A stretch of DNA of 10,036 nucleotides from JBFWVD01 sp050246915 (GCA_050246915.1 JBFWVD010000133.1:1-10036); one strand, 5' to 3'. Numbered from the stretch's first letter, positions 1 through 5,789 are shown. Notes: generated from the sequence alone by a model not told the origin. A program made the numbers and translations.

Positions 1-1
1 G

Positions 2-127
2 GCATCACACTGGAACACCGACCCCAAACCGTTTGTCTGGCACACACCAGCGAAGAAGATCATCACCAAAGTCCGACGAGGCCGAGCCGCCCTCACCCAC
101 CAGACCAAATCCGCGACAGACCACTAG
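2..127 (+). CDS. IS630-family transposase, C-terminal end (5' part outside window)
   Basis: The frame open from the left edge reads 41 residues to a TAG stop. It contains WNTDPKPFVWH followed by a basic stretch (KKIITKVRRGRAAL). This matches the end of IS630-family DDE transposases, where a W-N-x-x-P-x-PF-x-W motif lies just after the last catalytic acidic residue and a Lys/Arg-rich tail closes the protein. The DDE residues would lie upstream of the window, so integrity and activity cannot be judged. The terminal inverted repeat of the element should lie shortly after the stop, but I could not identify it without the other end. The family call is from motif recognition and is fairly secure; the exact IS is unknown. 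Confidence 0.75.
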   Translation, partial: ASHWNTDPKPFVWHTPAKKIITKVRRGRAALTHQTKSATDH

Positions 128-335
128 ACGCATTCTGTCCGGGGTCGTCATCGGAGTTGGTCTTGTGTCGTTCGTGGTCGTTCAAAGCTTCGGATGGATC
201 GGTGCGGCGATAGTGATACCCCCACTGCTCGTCATCACGGCCGTCATCTCTCGACGCCTCGAACACCACCCGTGGATCGATGCCAAGTCATCGACCGCCC
301 TACCGGCCGATGAGCCGTCGCAGCGCCCGGACTGA
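33..335 (+). CDS. Small membrane protein with two transmembrane helices (start uncertain, possibly truncated by the IS)
   Basis: A 100-residue reading from a TTG at 33. The N-terminal 33 residues are rich in Arg, Ser and Pro. Two hydrophobic helices follow, near residues 34-51 and 55-72, then a short basic and acidic tail. The first 95 bases overlap the transposase end in another frame, and the frame stays open to the window edge. Either the true start lies within about 130-170 (the only standard codon there is a GTG near 165, inside the first helix), or the gene lost its 5' end to IS insertion. The helices and C-terminal part look genuinely coding; the N-terminal part probably is not. No family recognised. 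Repeat copy A follows the stop by about 13 bases. Confidence 0.5.
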   Translation: MSGTHQRRRSSPKSDEAEPPSPTRPNPRQTTRRILSGVVIGVGLVSFVVVQSFGWIGAAIVIPPLLVITAVISRRLEHHPWIDAKSSTALPADEPSQRPD

Positions 336-348
336 GCCCTCCGGTTCC

Positions 349-408
349 GATCTGCCGATCGGAGCCCTGCTGGCGTCCTCGGCTACATCAAGCCATCATT
401 GCTCAGTG
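349..408 (+). repeat. Boundary repeat copy A
   Basis: It opens with GATCTGCCGATCGGA, as in copy C. The right half (CATCAAGCCATCATTGCTCA then GTGG) aligns with the CATCGGGCACTACGCGCTC portion of copy F. CTG to the terminal GTG spans 54 nt. It fills the gap between the membrane ORF and the DUF6578 gene, and its right end is at that gene's start. Confidence 0.6.
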
Positions 409-411
409 GGC

Positions 412-822
412 GTGAAGCGCGTATGGCTTGAGGGCTGGGCGATCCAGTGTTGCGGTGCACCGTTCGCCGTCGGGGCAGAGTCATCGTGGCAGTTGCGACG
501 CGTGACTGGCAGCCCGGCGTGCGCAGAGTTCTTGCCCGAGAAGCTCGCCAGCCGGGTCACGGATGAGTTGGTTCACCACGAGGGGCGCAACGGTCCAGGC
601 CGATTCGTGACAGGAACTGTTCGGTTCATCAATGCCGTGTACTGCCAGCGAGTCGCAGATATCAACTCGTCGCTGATGCGTCCCGTCGCTGGCTCGGGTC
701 GCTTGATCCCAGTGTCATCAGTGGATCGATGGGAGCAGGACCCCGAAGAAGTCGGTTTGGGAGATTCGTATCGCTTCGAAGGATACCTCGTTGACCTTCT
801 GACCGACCGCTGGAACGGTTAG
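412..822 (+). CDS. DUF6578 family protein
   Basis: A 136-residue soluble protein starting VKRVWLEGWAIQCCGAPFAVG. The W-x-E-G-W-x-x-Q-C-C-G-x-P-F pattern at residues 5-18 is the N-terminal signature I associate with DUF6578, a family of unknown function common in Streptomyces and relatives. The adjacent cysteines at residues 13-14 are part of it. The C-terminal half carries a VDRW motif and a YRFEGYLVDL segment, and length is normal for the family. The frame is open further upstream, but that extension only translates repeat copy A, so I chose GTG 412 (GTG 406 is two codons earlier and lies exactly at the repeat end). No clear Shine-Dalgarno sequence is visible. Biochemical function is unknown. 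Confidence 0.8.
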   Translation: MKRVWLEGWAIQCCGAPFAVGAESSWQLRRVTGSPACAEFLPEKLASRVTDELVHHEGRNGPGRFVTGTVRFINAVYCQRVADINSSLMRPVAGSGRLIPVSSVDRWEQDPEEVGLGDSYRFEGYLVDLLTDRWNG

Positions 823-838
823 GCACGCACCCCGCCGA

Positions 839-895
839 TATTTGCCGATCTGGCGGGTGGACACAGAAACCGTTCTCGGACATTCTGGACCGGTG
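839..895 (+). repeat. Boundary repeat copy B
   Basis: TTGCCGATCTGGCG is followed by GGTGGACACAGAAACC and TTCTCGGACATTCTGG, then a terminal GTG at 893-895. The order and spacing of blocks equal copies C and E, with 51 nt from the first TTG to GTG. It lies between the stop of the DUF6578 gene (822) and the next gene, whose GTG start is the last codon of the repeat. Confidence 0.7.
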
Positions 896-1210
896 CACGG
901 TCCTTTGCCGTCGGGCTACCACGAGCGGTTCATGGATCGGTTCCTCGAGGCGTGGCCGCAGCGCGACCTTCCCATCGAGACGTACCGCGAGAAACTCAAG
1001 ATCTCGGCTCAGGAGGGCGAGCACGGGTGGATCGTCCACGTTGAGTTCCTCGGCTCGCAGGCGTGGTCTGAGCCGTTCACCGACGACGAGGTCGAAACAG
1101 GACGTTTCCAGGATTTCCTCGACAACCTCGCAACGCGGTACGCCGACCAGGAAGAGGCCGACCGTTGGAGCTACCGAGGCGCCTGGCGCGAATGGCGCAA
1201 TCCGGATTGA
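893..1210 (+). CDS. Hypothetical acidic protein
   Basis: A 105-residue soluble protein with no signal peptide or membrane helix. It is rich in Trp and acidic residues (for example EEADRWSYRGAWREWRNPD at the C-terminus), with a HERFMDRFLEAWPQRD helix near the N-terminus and a predicted beta segment HGWIVHVEFLG. I do not recognise a family. The start is placed at the GTG ending repeat copy B. The frame extends to TTG 842, but that part only translates the repeat; ATG 932 is a shorter alternative. The composition suggests a cytoplasmic partner-binding protein, but there is no evidence for a specific role. It converges on the - strand gene at 1225 with a 14-bp gap. Confidence 0.6.
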   Translation: MHGPLPSGYHERFMDRFLEAWPQRDLPIETYREKLKISAQEGEHGWIVHVEFLGSQAWSEPFTDDEVETGRFQDFLDNLATRYADQEEADRWSYRGAWREWRNPD

Positions 1211-1224
1211 CAGCTCGCGACCGA

Positions 1225-1509
1225 TCAAGCGTCGGAGTCGGACGACGGGTCATCAGTCCTGTATGCATCTTCACGCCGACGAGCGATTGCGCGAAACAGA
1301 GCGGTGAGCCCAACGACCGAGAGCATGATGCCTGCGAGGGGTATGCCTGATGTCGGATCCAAGGCAATGCGGGCGATCCAGAGCATCGCGGCAAAGCCCG
1401 AAAAGGCGATCGCGATCAATAGGCGGTAGGCCCGACGCGGAGGCTCGCCACGGCTTTCGGACTCTGTGCGCTTCTGCTCCCGCTCGGCCCAACGATCAAG
1501 AACGCCCAC
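1225..1509 (-). CDS. Small membrane protein with two transmembrane helices
   Basis: A 94-residue protein with a charged N-terminal region (LDRWAEREQKRTESESRGE), two hydrophobic helices near residues 30-46 and 54-72, and a basic then acidic tail (ARRREDAYRTDDPSSDSD). The positive residues flanking the helices suggest that both ends are cytoplasmic. The GTG start is preceded on its own strand by AGGA seven bases upstream, a believable ribosome binding site. No family recognised. It is on the opposite strand to its neighbours and shares the B-to-C interval with the 893-1210 gene. Its 5' end is about 30 bp from repeat copy C. Confidence 0.65.
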   Translation of the reverse strand: MGVLDRWAEREQKRTESESRGEPPRRAYRLLIAIAFSGFAAMLWIARIALDPTSGIPLAGIMLSVVGLTALFRAIARRREDAYRTDDPSSDSDA

Positions 1510-1538
1510 GAGATGATCCTACGAAACCCGACCGCGCG

Positions 1539-1595
1539 GATCTGCCGATCGGATCGGTGGACACGGGGATCCTCGTCGGGCACGATGCGCTCGTG
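1539..1595 (+). repeat. Boundary repeat copy C
   Basis: One of the best copies. It has CTGCCGATCGGATCGG, GTGGACACGGGGATC, CGTCGGGCACGATGCGCTC and then GTGG. CTG to GTG is 51 nt. It can fold with GGATC (1538-1542) against GATCC (1568-1572). It lies between the divergent 1225-1509 and 1593-1907 genes, and its last codon is the likely start of the latter. Confidence 0.8.
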
Positions 1596-1907
1596 GTGCC
1601 ATCGTCGGACGCAGTGAGCCGCGCCATCGTTGCGTGGACTGGATACGACGCATCGATTGAGTTCGGCAGGCCGGATCGAGACCCAGCCCGACTAGTGAAA
1701 GCGTTCGGCGAAACCGCCGCCTTTGACTTGCTCCCGATCATCAGTGCGCTGGAAGAGGAGTTCTACGCCTCCACCGCGTACAACACCGTCGCTGGGTTTC
1801 GCGAGATGGCCGAGCAGGCGGCAAATGAGTTCAGAGGTCGCCACCCCGAACTGTCCGACGAGGCCGTGGCTGCACTCGCGTGGTGCTACTCATTCGATTG
1901 GAAGTGA
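1593..1907 (+). CDS. Hypothetical small helical protein
   Basis: A 104-residue soluble protein that appears mostly alpha-helical: SRAIVAWTGYDASIEFGRP, then EEEFYASTAYNTVAGFREMAEQ, and a C-terminal ELSDEAVAALAWCYSFDWK. No signal peptide or membrane helix. I recognise no named domain. The start is ambiguous: GTG 1593 and 1596 sit at the end of repeat copy C, and GTG 1614 would give a compact N-terminus (VSRAIVAWTGYDA). None has a clear Shine-Dalgarno sequence. The frame is open back to 1350, but that segment overlaps the opposite-strand membrane gene and the repeat, so it was excluded. Function unknown. Confidence 0.6.
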   Translation: MVPSSDAVSRAIVAWTGYDASIEFGRPDRDPARLVKAFGETAAFDLLPIISALEEEFYASTAYNTVAGFREMAEQAANEFRGRHPELSDEAVAALAWCYSFDWK

Positions 1908-1942
1908 CGCGCCCTTCGACAGCGCGTTGAGCGCGCTCGACC

Positions 1943-1990
1943 GATCTGCTGTTCGGCGCCGACCGAGCCGATGCGTACCCTCACACCATG
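1943..1990 (+). repeat. Boundary repeat copy D1 (short, diverged)
   Basis: The left block GATCTGCTGTTCGGCG differs by one base from the consensus. The middle is shortened (42 nt from CTG to ATG) and only loosely similar. It lies in the 80-bp gap between two + genes and ends at the ATG of the second, as other copies do. Position supports it more than sequence. Confidence 0.45.
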
Positions 1991-2290
1991 GGCTGGGTCA
2001 CGGTGGACGAAGGTGATGACGAGGCTGGCCATCATGCCCGCTTCGAACGGCTATTCCGGGCGATTGGCTGGAGTTGGACGCTCCCGATGAAGGTGCCCCG
2101 ACGACGCTGGCGGATCGTGTCGGTCTCTCCGACAAACCAGACCGAGATCGTTGTAGCCGAGGGACCCGATGGCGATCAGCTCCGGAGCGAGTTCACGCTG
2201 CGCATCGCACACCATCGACCGAGTAGCGAAGAACTGAAGATCTGGCAGGTCGGTCCGTGGTCGACCCATCGTCACTCAAGACCGAGGTGA
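1988..2290 (+). CDS. Hypothetical protein whose C-terminus is encoded by a repeat copy
   Basis: A 100-residue soluble protein with an acidic N-terminus (DEGDDEAG), a basic PRRRW motif and a beta-rich centre (RIVSVSPTNQTEIVVAEGPDG). No family recognised. The last ~22 residues (SSEELKIWQVGPWSTHRHS and on) are the translation of repeat copy J, so the original stop may have been lost and replaced by the TGA at 2288-2290. The 3' end overlaps the - strand GyrA-like gene by 19 bp, tail to tail. ATG 1988 lies at the right end of repeat D1, with no clear Shine-Dalgarno sequence. The core coding call is moderate; the C-terminal part may be adventitious. Confidence 0.55.
   Translation: MGWVTVDEGDDEAGHHARFERLFRAIGWSWTLPMKVPRRRWRIVSVSPTNQTEIVVAEGPDGDQLRSEFTLRIAHHRPSSEELKIWQVGPWSTHRHSRPR
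2223..2289 (+). repeat. Boundary repeat copy J
   Basis: It shares GTAGCGAAGAACTG exactly with copies E and H. It then shows ATCTGGCAGGT (compare ATCTGGCGGGT in copy B), CATCGTCACT (compare CATCGGGCACT in F) and a final GAGGTG. CTG to GTG is 53 nt. It encodes the end of the 1988 ORF and, on the other strand, the stop codon of the GyrA-like gene. Confidence 0.6.
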
Positions 2291-2541
2291 CGGCGAAGCT
2301 CGCCAAGTTCAACCTCGAGGTTCTTTCGGGCCAGGATCGTCATTTGGTCCAGCCTCATGTCGAGGACGTGGCGCGATTGCGACGGGGTCAAGTGCCACGG
2401 CGCTTCGGTGAGTGCCTTGATCGTTGCGTCGCGATCTCGGGATCGATCAATCAGATCGAGCAACTCGTCGCGTCGCGCCAGTACCGCGACGAACGCCGTG
2501 AGGATTGCCAGGCGCTCGTTCTGGTGGGCGTCCTCTCGCAC
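2272..2541 (-). CDS. Stand-alone GyrA C-gate/coiled-coil domain-like protein
   Basis: An 89-residue reading that resembles the coiled-coil and C-gate end of the breakage-reunion domain of type IIA topoisomerase A subunits (GyrA/ParC). It has NERLAILTAFVAVLARRDELLDLIDRS near residues 8-34 (compare the R-x-x-I-L-x-G-x-x-x-A-L-x-x-x-D-E-V-I-x-x-I-R pattern of GyrA) and HVLDMRLDQMTILARKNLEVEL near 58-79 (compare I-L-x-M-R-L-x-x-L-T-x-L-E-x-x-K). The winged helix, catalytic tyrosine and beta-propeller are absent, so it cannot cleave DNA. It could bind or modulate gyrase, or be a repurposed fragment; both are inference. GTG 2541 is chosen because the homology starts there and GGGAAG lies upstream. 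The frame is open to an ATG at 2640, but that extension crosses repeat K. Confidence 0.7.
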   Translation of the reverse strand: MREDAHQNERLAILTAFVAVLARRDELLDLIDRSRDRDATIKALTEAPWHLTPSQSRHVLDMRLDQMTILARKNLEVELGELRRHLGLE

Positions 2542-2610
2542 CGTGCGATCTTCCCATGGCTGAGTCCGGTCGAGTTCGCCAGATCGGACAACTCGTTCCG
2601 CCCCTGGCCG

Positions 2611-2664
2611 AACTGCCGCTCGGTGCTCACCGCAGCTCATTGGTGTTGGGCGCAAAACGACGTG
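2611..2664 (+). repeat. Boundary repeat copy K (diverged)
   Basis: It has AACTGCCGCTCGGTG at the left, GGGCGCAAAACGAC near the right and a terminal GTGG. CTG to GTG is 49 nt. The middle is poorly conserved. It sits between two - strand genes, the GyrA-like gene and the 314-residue gene, yet keeps the + orientation of the other copies. Confidence 0.4.
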
Positions 2665-2679
2665 GCGCTTCTGCAGACG

Positions 2680-3624
2680 TCAGTGCTTGCGCTCAGTCAA
2701 GTGTTGCCAGGACATTCGTCTTCCTGGCGTTCGGTTCTGCGACCGGACAGCCACCGGTCGCAGCTCAACTGGGAAGAAGAGTTGGCCCTCGAACGGCGTG
2801 CCCATCAGGCGGGCGCGGCCGACGCGCCAGATCGAACTGGTCATGCTTGCTGCTACGTGTGTAAGTGCAATCGACTCCCCGACGTCGACCCATCGCGTCG
2901 TCAACGACCACACGCGCTCGTCTTGTGCGTCCCAGCCAGTGACCTCGGGAAACTCGACGCTTGGCCCGTCACTGAAGACAATTGAGTCGAGGATCATCTG
3001 TGCGTCACCGCCCCGAGCGCCGAGTCCGTGTTTGATGCAGTTGTAGAGGTTTGCGTCCTCGAGGAAGACAGCTGCCAGATGACGTAGGAAGCGCGAGAGG
3101 CCGTCGAGGGCTCCCGTCCAGTCGGCCTCGGTGACGATGTCGCTCCGTTGGCGGCTACCCAGGCACACGAACGCGACGAGGTCCGGGCTAGGCGGAGTGT
3201 GGAGGATGTCCTCAACCAAGGCGACGAATCGATGCCAAGGCGTGCCACGGAACGGGAACCAGGGCACATTCGACTGCTCCGCGTGCACGAGGAACATCCG
3301 CAGCAGCGTCTCCGCTGCGAGGTGCAACAGCGCCTGTGACTCGACAGTCAGAAAGCTCTGATGATCGGCTGCATCGGCGGCCATGGCTTGGTCATCGCTG
3401 ACATCAGCGACGTCAGGATCCTGCTGCGTCACGGCGAAGCCTGCGAACTCGACGCCGGAATGAAGCATCGCCTCGAGCTCTGCGCGCTTGCCGCCGGCGA
3501 GCAGGAGCAGCTGCAACCGAGTGAGTAGGTAGTCGGCCGGATCGGTTCGGTAGAAGGCTTCGTTGAACCGTTGAACATGGACATCGGCCATGTCGTGGTC
3601 AGGCTCGGGAACGGATGATGTCAT
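2680..3624 (-). CDS. Hypothetical 314-residue protein
   Basis: A soluble protein with a helical core: a RLQLLLLAGGKRAELEAML segment near 36-54, SQALLHLAAETLLRMFLVHA near 96-115, aromatic-rich NVPWFPFRGTPWHRF at 119-133, ANLYNCIKHG at 191-200, and a beta-rich C-terminal third with conserved-looking Trp. The N-x-x-KHG motif and surrounding helices recall uncharacterised HEPN-like or Abi-type proteins, but no full HEPN catalytic motif is evident, so I give no function. ATG 3624 is preceded by AGGCGG, close to the start; ATG 3591 is a shorter alternative. It occupies the whole interval between repeat copies K and D. It is the longest gene on the - strand here, and its codon use fits real coding. 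Confidence 0.75.
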   Translation of the reverse strand: MTSSVPEPDHDMADVHVQRFNEAFYRTDPADYLLTRLQLLLLAGGKRAELEAMLHSGVEFAGFAVTQQDPDVADVSDDQAMAADAADHQSFLTVESQALLHLAAETLLRMFLVHAEQSNVPWFPFRGTPWHRFVALVEDILHTPPSPDLVAFVCLGSRQRSDIVTEADWTGALDGLSRFLRHLAAVFLEDANLYNCIKHGLGARGGDAQMILDSIVFSDGPSVEFPEVTGWDAQDERVWSLTTRWVDVGESIALTHVAASMTSSIWRVGRARLMGTPFEGQLFFPVELRPVAVRSQNRTPGRRMSWQHLTERKH

Positions 3625-3723
3625 CCGCCTAATGCTCGCAGAGTGCGTCCACCCGCCAGCATGAGCCGGAGATTGCCAAGCGGCACGTGCTCACCCGCAT
3701 TAGAGCCCGTAGGTGGCGTGCTG

Positions 3724-3766
3724 GAACTGCCGATCGGATCGGCCAAGCGACGTCATCCGCGTCGTG
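3724..3766 (+). repeat. Boundary repeat copy D (short)
   Basis: GAACTGCCGATCGGATCGG matches the left half of copy C. A shortened right part, CGTCATCCGCGTC, then GTGG follows (37 nt from CTG to GTG). It carries the TGA stop of the - strand zinc-ribbon gene at 3753-3755. It lies between the start of the 314-residue gene and the end of the zinc-ribbon gene. Confidence 0.55.
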
Positions 3767-4001
3767 GAGGAACTCTCTTGCCAACGAGCGGGATCCGGCG
3801 AGCAAGCCGGACGAGCCACCAATCCTCGACCGGCAAGGGCTCCATCCATCCAGGTTCGTGACCGGTCAAGCAATGCTCGCAGCCTTCTTCGACGGGCGAG
3901 GGCACATGCATTCCACCGAGGTAGCCGCCGAAGTGGTTCTGCGGAAGCGGCCCTCCACATCGAGGGCAACGCCGGTCCGCTGGATCGGATGTCGATTCCA
4001 T
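3753..4001 (-). CDS. Small four-cysteine zinc-ribbon protein
   Basis: An 82-residue protein with CPRC at residues 12-15 and CEHC at 41-44, a C-x2-C / x25 / C-x2-C arrangement that fits a zinc ribbon binding one zinc ion. The linker is Gly-rich (HFGGYLGGMH). The C-terminal part is basic and Trp-containing (EDWWLVRLARRIPLVGKRV), which could contact nucleic acid or a membrane surface. The ATG at 4001 has no convincing Shine-Dalgarno sequence. The gene fits exactly between repeat copies D and E: its stop codon is inside D and its start is 30 bp from E. The zinc-binding inference is strong; the cellular role is unknown. Confidence 0.7.
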   Translation of the reverse strand: MESTSDPADRRCPRCGGPLPQNHFGGYLGGMHVPSPVEEGCEHCLTGHEPGWMEPLPVEDWWLVRLARRIPLVGKRVPPRRG

Positions 4002-4291
4002 GCGACTGTTCTACGCCGTCGGAGTGAGTGGGTAGCGAAGAACTGCCGTTCGGCGTGGTGGACACGGGCACCTTCATCAGGCAATCCGCGCTATGGACAC
4101 CTGAGAGACTTTGCCGGGCGAACAGGAACGCGCCAACACTTCTTGGCATCGCAAGGCCAGGACCGGCCGCCTCCAGCTTGCGAGCAAGGTCTGAGATCGA
4201 TTTGCGAACGCGTGAAACGGGAGTGGCCGGTTCGGAGTCGAGATGGTGTGAAGACTTCGAATCCAACAGGCCGACGGTGCAGGCTCACGAG
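4002..4291. other. Non-coding or weakly coding interval holding repeat E
   Basis: About 290 bases separate the divergent zinc-ribbon and sigma-factor genes. Repeat copy E fills 4032-4095. The remaining ~195 bases can be read on the - strand as a helical, Arg/Lys-rich peptide (a SRVRKSISDLARKLEAAG segment), but third-position GC is lower than in nearby genes and the frame runs straight through the repeat. It may be a gene remnant, or simply the leader of the sigma operon, which should have its promoter here. I could not identify -35 or -10 elements. Confidence 0.4.
4032..4095 (+). repeat. Boundary repeat copy E (best full-length copy)
   Basis: It has GTAGCGAAGAACTGCCG, TTCGGCGTGGTGGACAC, GGGCACCTTCATC and then GCGCTATGG. 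CTG to ATG is 50 nt. The left part is shared exactly with copy H, and CTGCCGTTCGG plus GTGGTGGACA with copy F. The left GAAcTGCC (4040-4047) can pair with GGCAccTTC (4067-4075). It translates as SEELPFGVVDTGTF in the same frame as the downstream sigma gene. Confidence 0.85.
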
Positions 4292-4756
4292 GTGACCGAG
4301 CCCCAACCGACCTCGGCCACGGCGTTCACTGACGCGCAGCGGGCCAAGTTGATTCGGGCGGCGTGGCTCATCGTGGGATCACGCGTCGACGCCGAAGACG
4401 CCGTGCACGATGCCTGGCTCTCGTGCAGCAGTCACCTCGCCGACGTCGACGATCCAGACGCCTACCTACGGCGCGCCGTCATCAACAGATGCCTATCATT
4501 GCTGCGATCGCGAGAACGCGCCACGCGCGCCGTCAACCGCATCGTCGCAGACGACGTCATCCCGCCACGACACCTCGTCGAATTCCGCGATCTCATCCAG
4601 ACGCTCCCCATCAGGCAGCGAACAGCCGTCGTGCTTCGCTACTACTGCGACACACCCGACACCGAGATCGCTACGCATCTCGGCTGCGCTGAAGTCACCG
4701 TCCGAGTCCTCATCCACCGCGCCCTTCGCCACCTCCGAAGCGAGATCGAACCATGA
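4292..4756 (+). CDS. ECF-type RNA polymerase sigma factor
   Basis: A 154-residue sigma-70 family protein of the extracytoplasmic-function type: region 2 spans about residues 17-75 and region 4 about 104-150, with nothing between but a short linker. Region 2 shows the typical D-A-E-D-A-V-H-D-A-W core (residues 33-42) and YLRRAVINRCLSLLRSRER. Region 4 shows LPIRQRTAVVLRYYCDTPDTEIA and the recognition helix CAEVTVRVLIHRALRHLR. It directs RNA polymerase to a small regulon, probably this cluster and other envelope genes. It overlaps the next gene by 4 bp (ATGA), so the two are translationally coupled, as usual for a sigma/anti-sigma pair. The start could also be GTG 4277; the frame is open to 4028 only because repeat E has no stop. 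Confidence 0.9.
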   Translation: MTEPQPTSATAFTDAQRAKLIRAAWLIVGSRVDAEDAVHDAWLSCSSHLADVDDPDAYLRRAVINRCLSLLRSRERATRAVNRIVADDVIPPRHLVEFRDLIQTLPIRQRTAVVLRYYCDTPDTEIATHLGCAEVTVRVLIHRALRHLRSEIEP

Positions 4757-5670
4757 ACACCCCCGAACGAGTGCTGCGCAGCAAACTCCACGAACTCGCC
4801 GAAGCCGTACCGATCATCGAGCCCCTGCAAACCGTCGATGGAAACCGGACGTACGCCGACCTTGAGCCGCCCGCACGATCCCCCCGACGCCTCGTCGCAG
4901 CAGTGCTGGCGGCCGCCGCAGTTGCTCTCCTCGCGCTCGTCATCACATACGCCCACAATCGACACTCGACCGTGACAAGCGGAGTTGACACAACGGATCT
5001 CGGCCCGATCACCGGCTTCCCATTGCGTCAAGCCGTTCATGTAGTCGATGCTCGGGTCTTTGTCGTGCGCATCGGGGCAACCGAGGCCATCGTGTTGTCG
5101 GACCGATCACCGCATCTCGGGTGCCGTCTCGTCACACCACCGACCGACGGACCCGCCAACGCAGTGTTCCAAGACCAATGCCACGGATCCATCTTCGACC
5201 TCAACGGCGACAAGCTCAGCGGTCCTGCTGCTGAGGGCATGTACCCGGTGCAGCACAACGTCATCAACGGGCGGATCACCATCGTCAGAGACGATCCGAC
5301 CCTCGAGCAGTGGCGGCGCAAAGCGCAACAAGCCATGGACCTCAAGGCTTCGGCGTCGTTCTACGAACCAGATGGCACCATCGTGATCCTCATCCCACCC
5401 GCCGGGGGCATCACCATCGGTCCAGCGCTCGACGCTCACGTCTCGCTCAATGGACGGATCAGCGTCACGGCCACCGCCAGCGATCCAGGCGGCACCGCGC
5501 GCGCCTACGTGAGCACAGACGGCAGCGGCACAACCATCAACGCCCAATATGAGTCCAGCGACGGGCAACACACGTCCATCTGGAACTGGACCAGCGACGA
5601 CACCCTCGCTCGATTCACGCAAGAAGAGCTCCTCACCATCGCCCGGCAACTCCGCCCGAACAGCGATTGA
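4753..5670 (+). CDS. Membrane protein with Rieske-like outer domain lacking cluster cysteines; probable anti-sigma factor
   Basis: A 305-residue protein with a ~45-residue cytoplasmic N-terminus (ERVLRSKLHELAEAVP), one transmembrane helix near 47-66 and a large outer domain. Residues 119-124 (SPHLGC) and 141-150 (DQCHGSIFDL) align with the two Rieske boxes C-x-H-x-G-C and C-x-C-H-G-x-x-F-D. The histidines and the two disulfide cysteines (124, 143) are present, but both Fe-ligand cysteines are replaced, by Ser119 and Asp141. A normal 2Fe-2S cluster therefore looks impossible, while the fold and disulfide may be kept. The ATGA overlap with the sigma gene and the single-helix topology suggest it inhibits that sigma factor and senses an outside, perhaps thiol-redox, signal. 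This role is inferred; no zinc anti-sigma motif is seen. Confidence 0.75.
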   Translation: MNTPERVLRSKLHELAEAVPIIEPLQTVDGNRTYADLEPPARSPRRLVAAVLAAAAVALLALVITYAHNRHSTVTSGVDTTDLGPITGFPLRQAVHVVDARVFVVRIGATEAIVLSDRSPHLGCRLVTPPTDGPANAVFQDQCHGSIFDLNGDKLSGPAAEGMYPVQHNVINGRITIVRDDPTLEQWRRKAQQAMDLKASASFYEPDGTIVILIPPAGGITIGPALDAHVSLNGRISVTATASDPGGTARAYVSTDGSGTTINAQYESSDGQHTSIWNWTSDDTLARFTQEELLTIARQLRPNSD

Positions 5671-5789
5671 ACGCCGCTCGAAGCAGCCAAAGCCGCATCG
5701 CCCATACCGCCCATGCGTGCCATACCCATCTGGACTTTCCAGCTGTATGGGGTCATCCTGAACCCTGTGGGCGAGGGCGAAGATCTGCG

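Noticed and set aside
662..1228. 188-codon - strand ORF
   Set aside because: It is antisense to the recognised DUF6578 gene and the 893-1210 gene, with shadow-like composition.
2257..2985. 242-codon + strand ORF across the GyrA-like and 314-residue genes
   Set aside because: It has no recognisable domain and mirrors the better - strand genes. It also runs through a repeat copy.
3700..4266. 188-codon - strand ORF over the zinc-ribbon gene and repeat E
   Set aside because: Most of it overlaps the four-cysteine protein in another frame and translates repeat E backwards. Only its first ~60 residues look slightly protein-like, and they were noted as a possible remnant rather than called a gene.
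4028..4291. N-terminal extension of the sigma factor to GTG 4028
   Set aside because: The extra 88 residues are repeat E plus low-quality sequence, and ECF factors start just before region 2. The open frame is by chance or repeat-derived.
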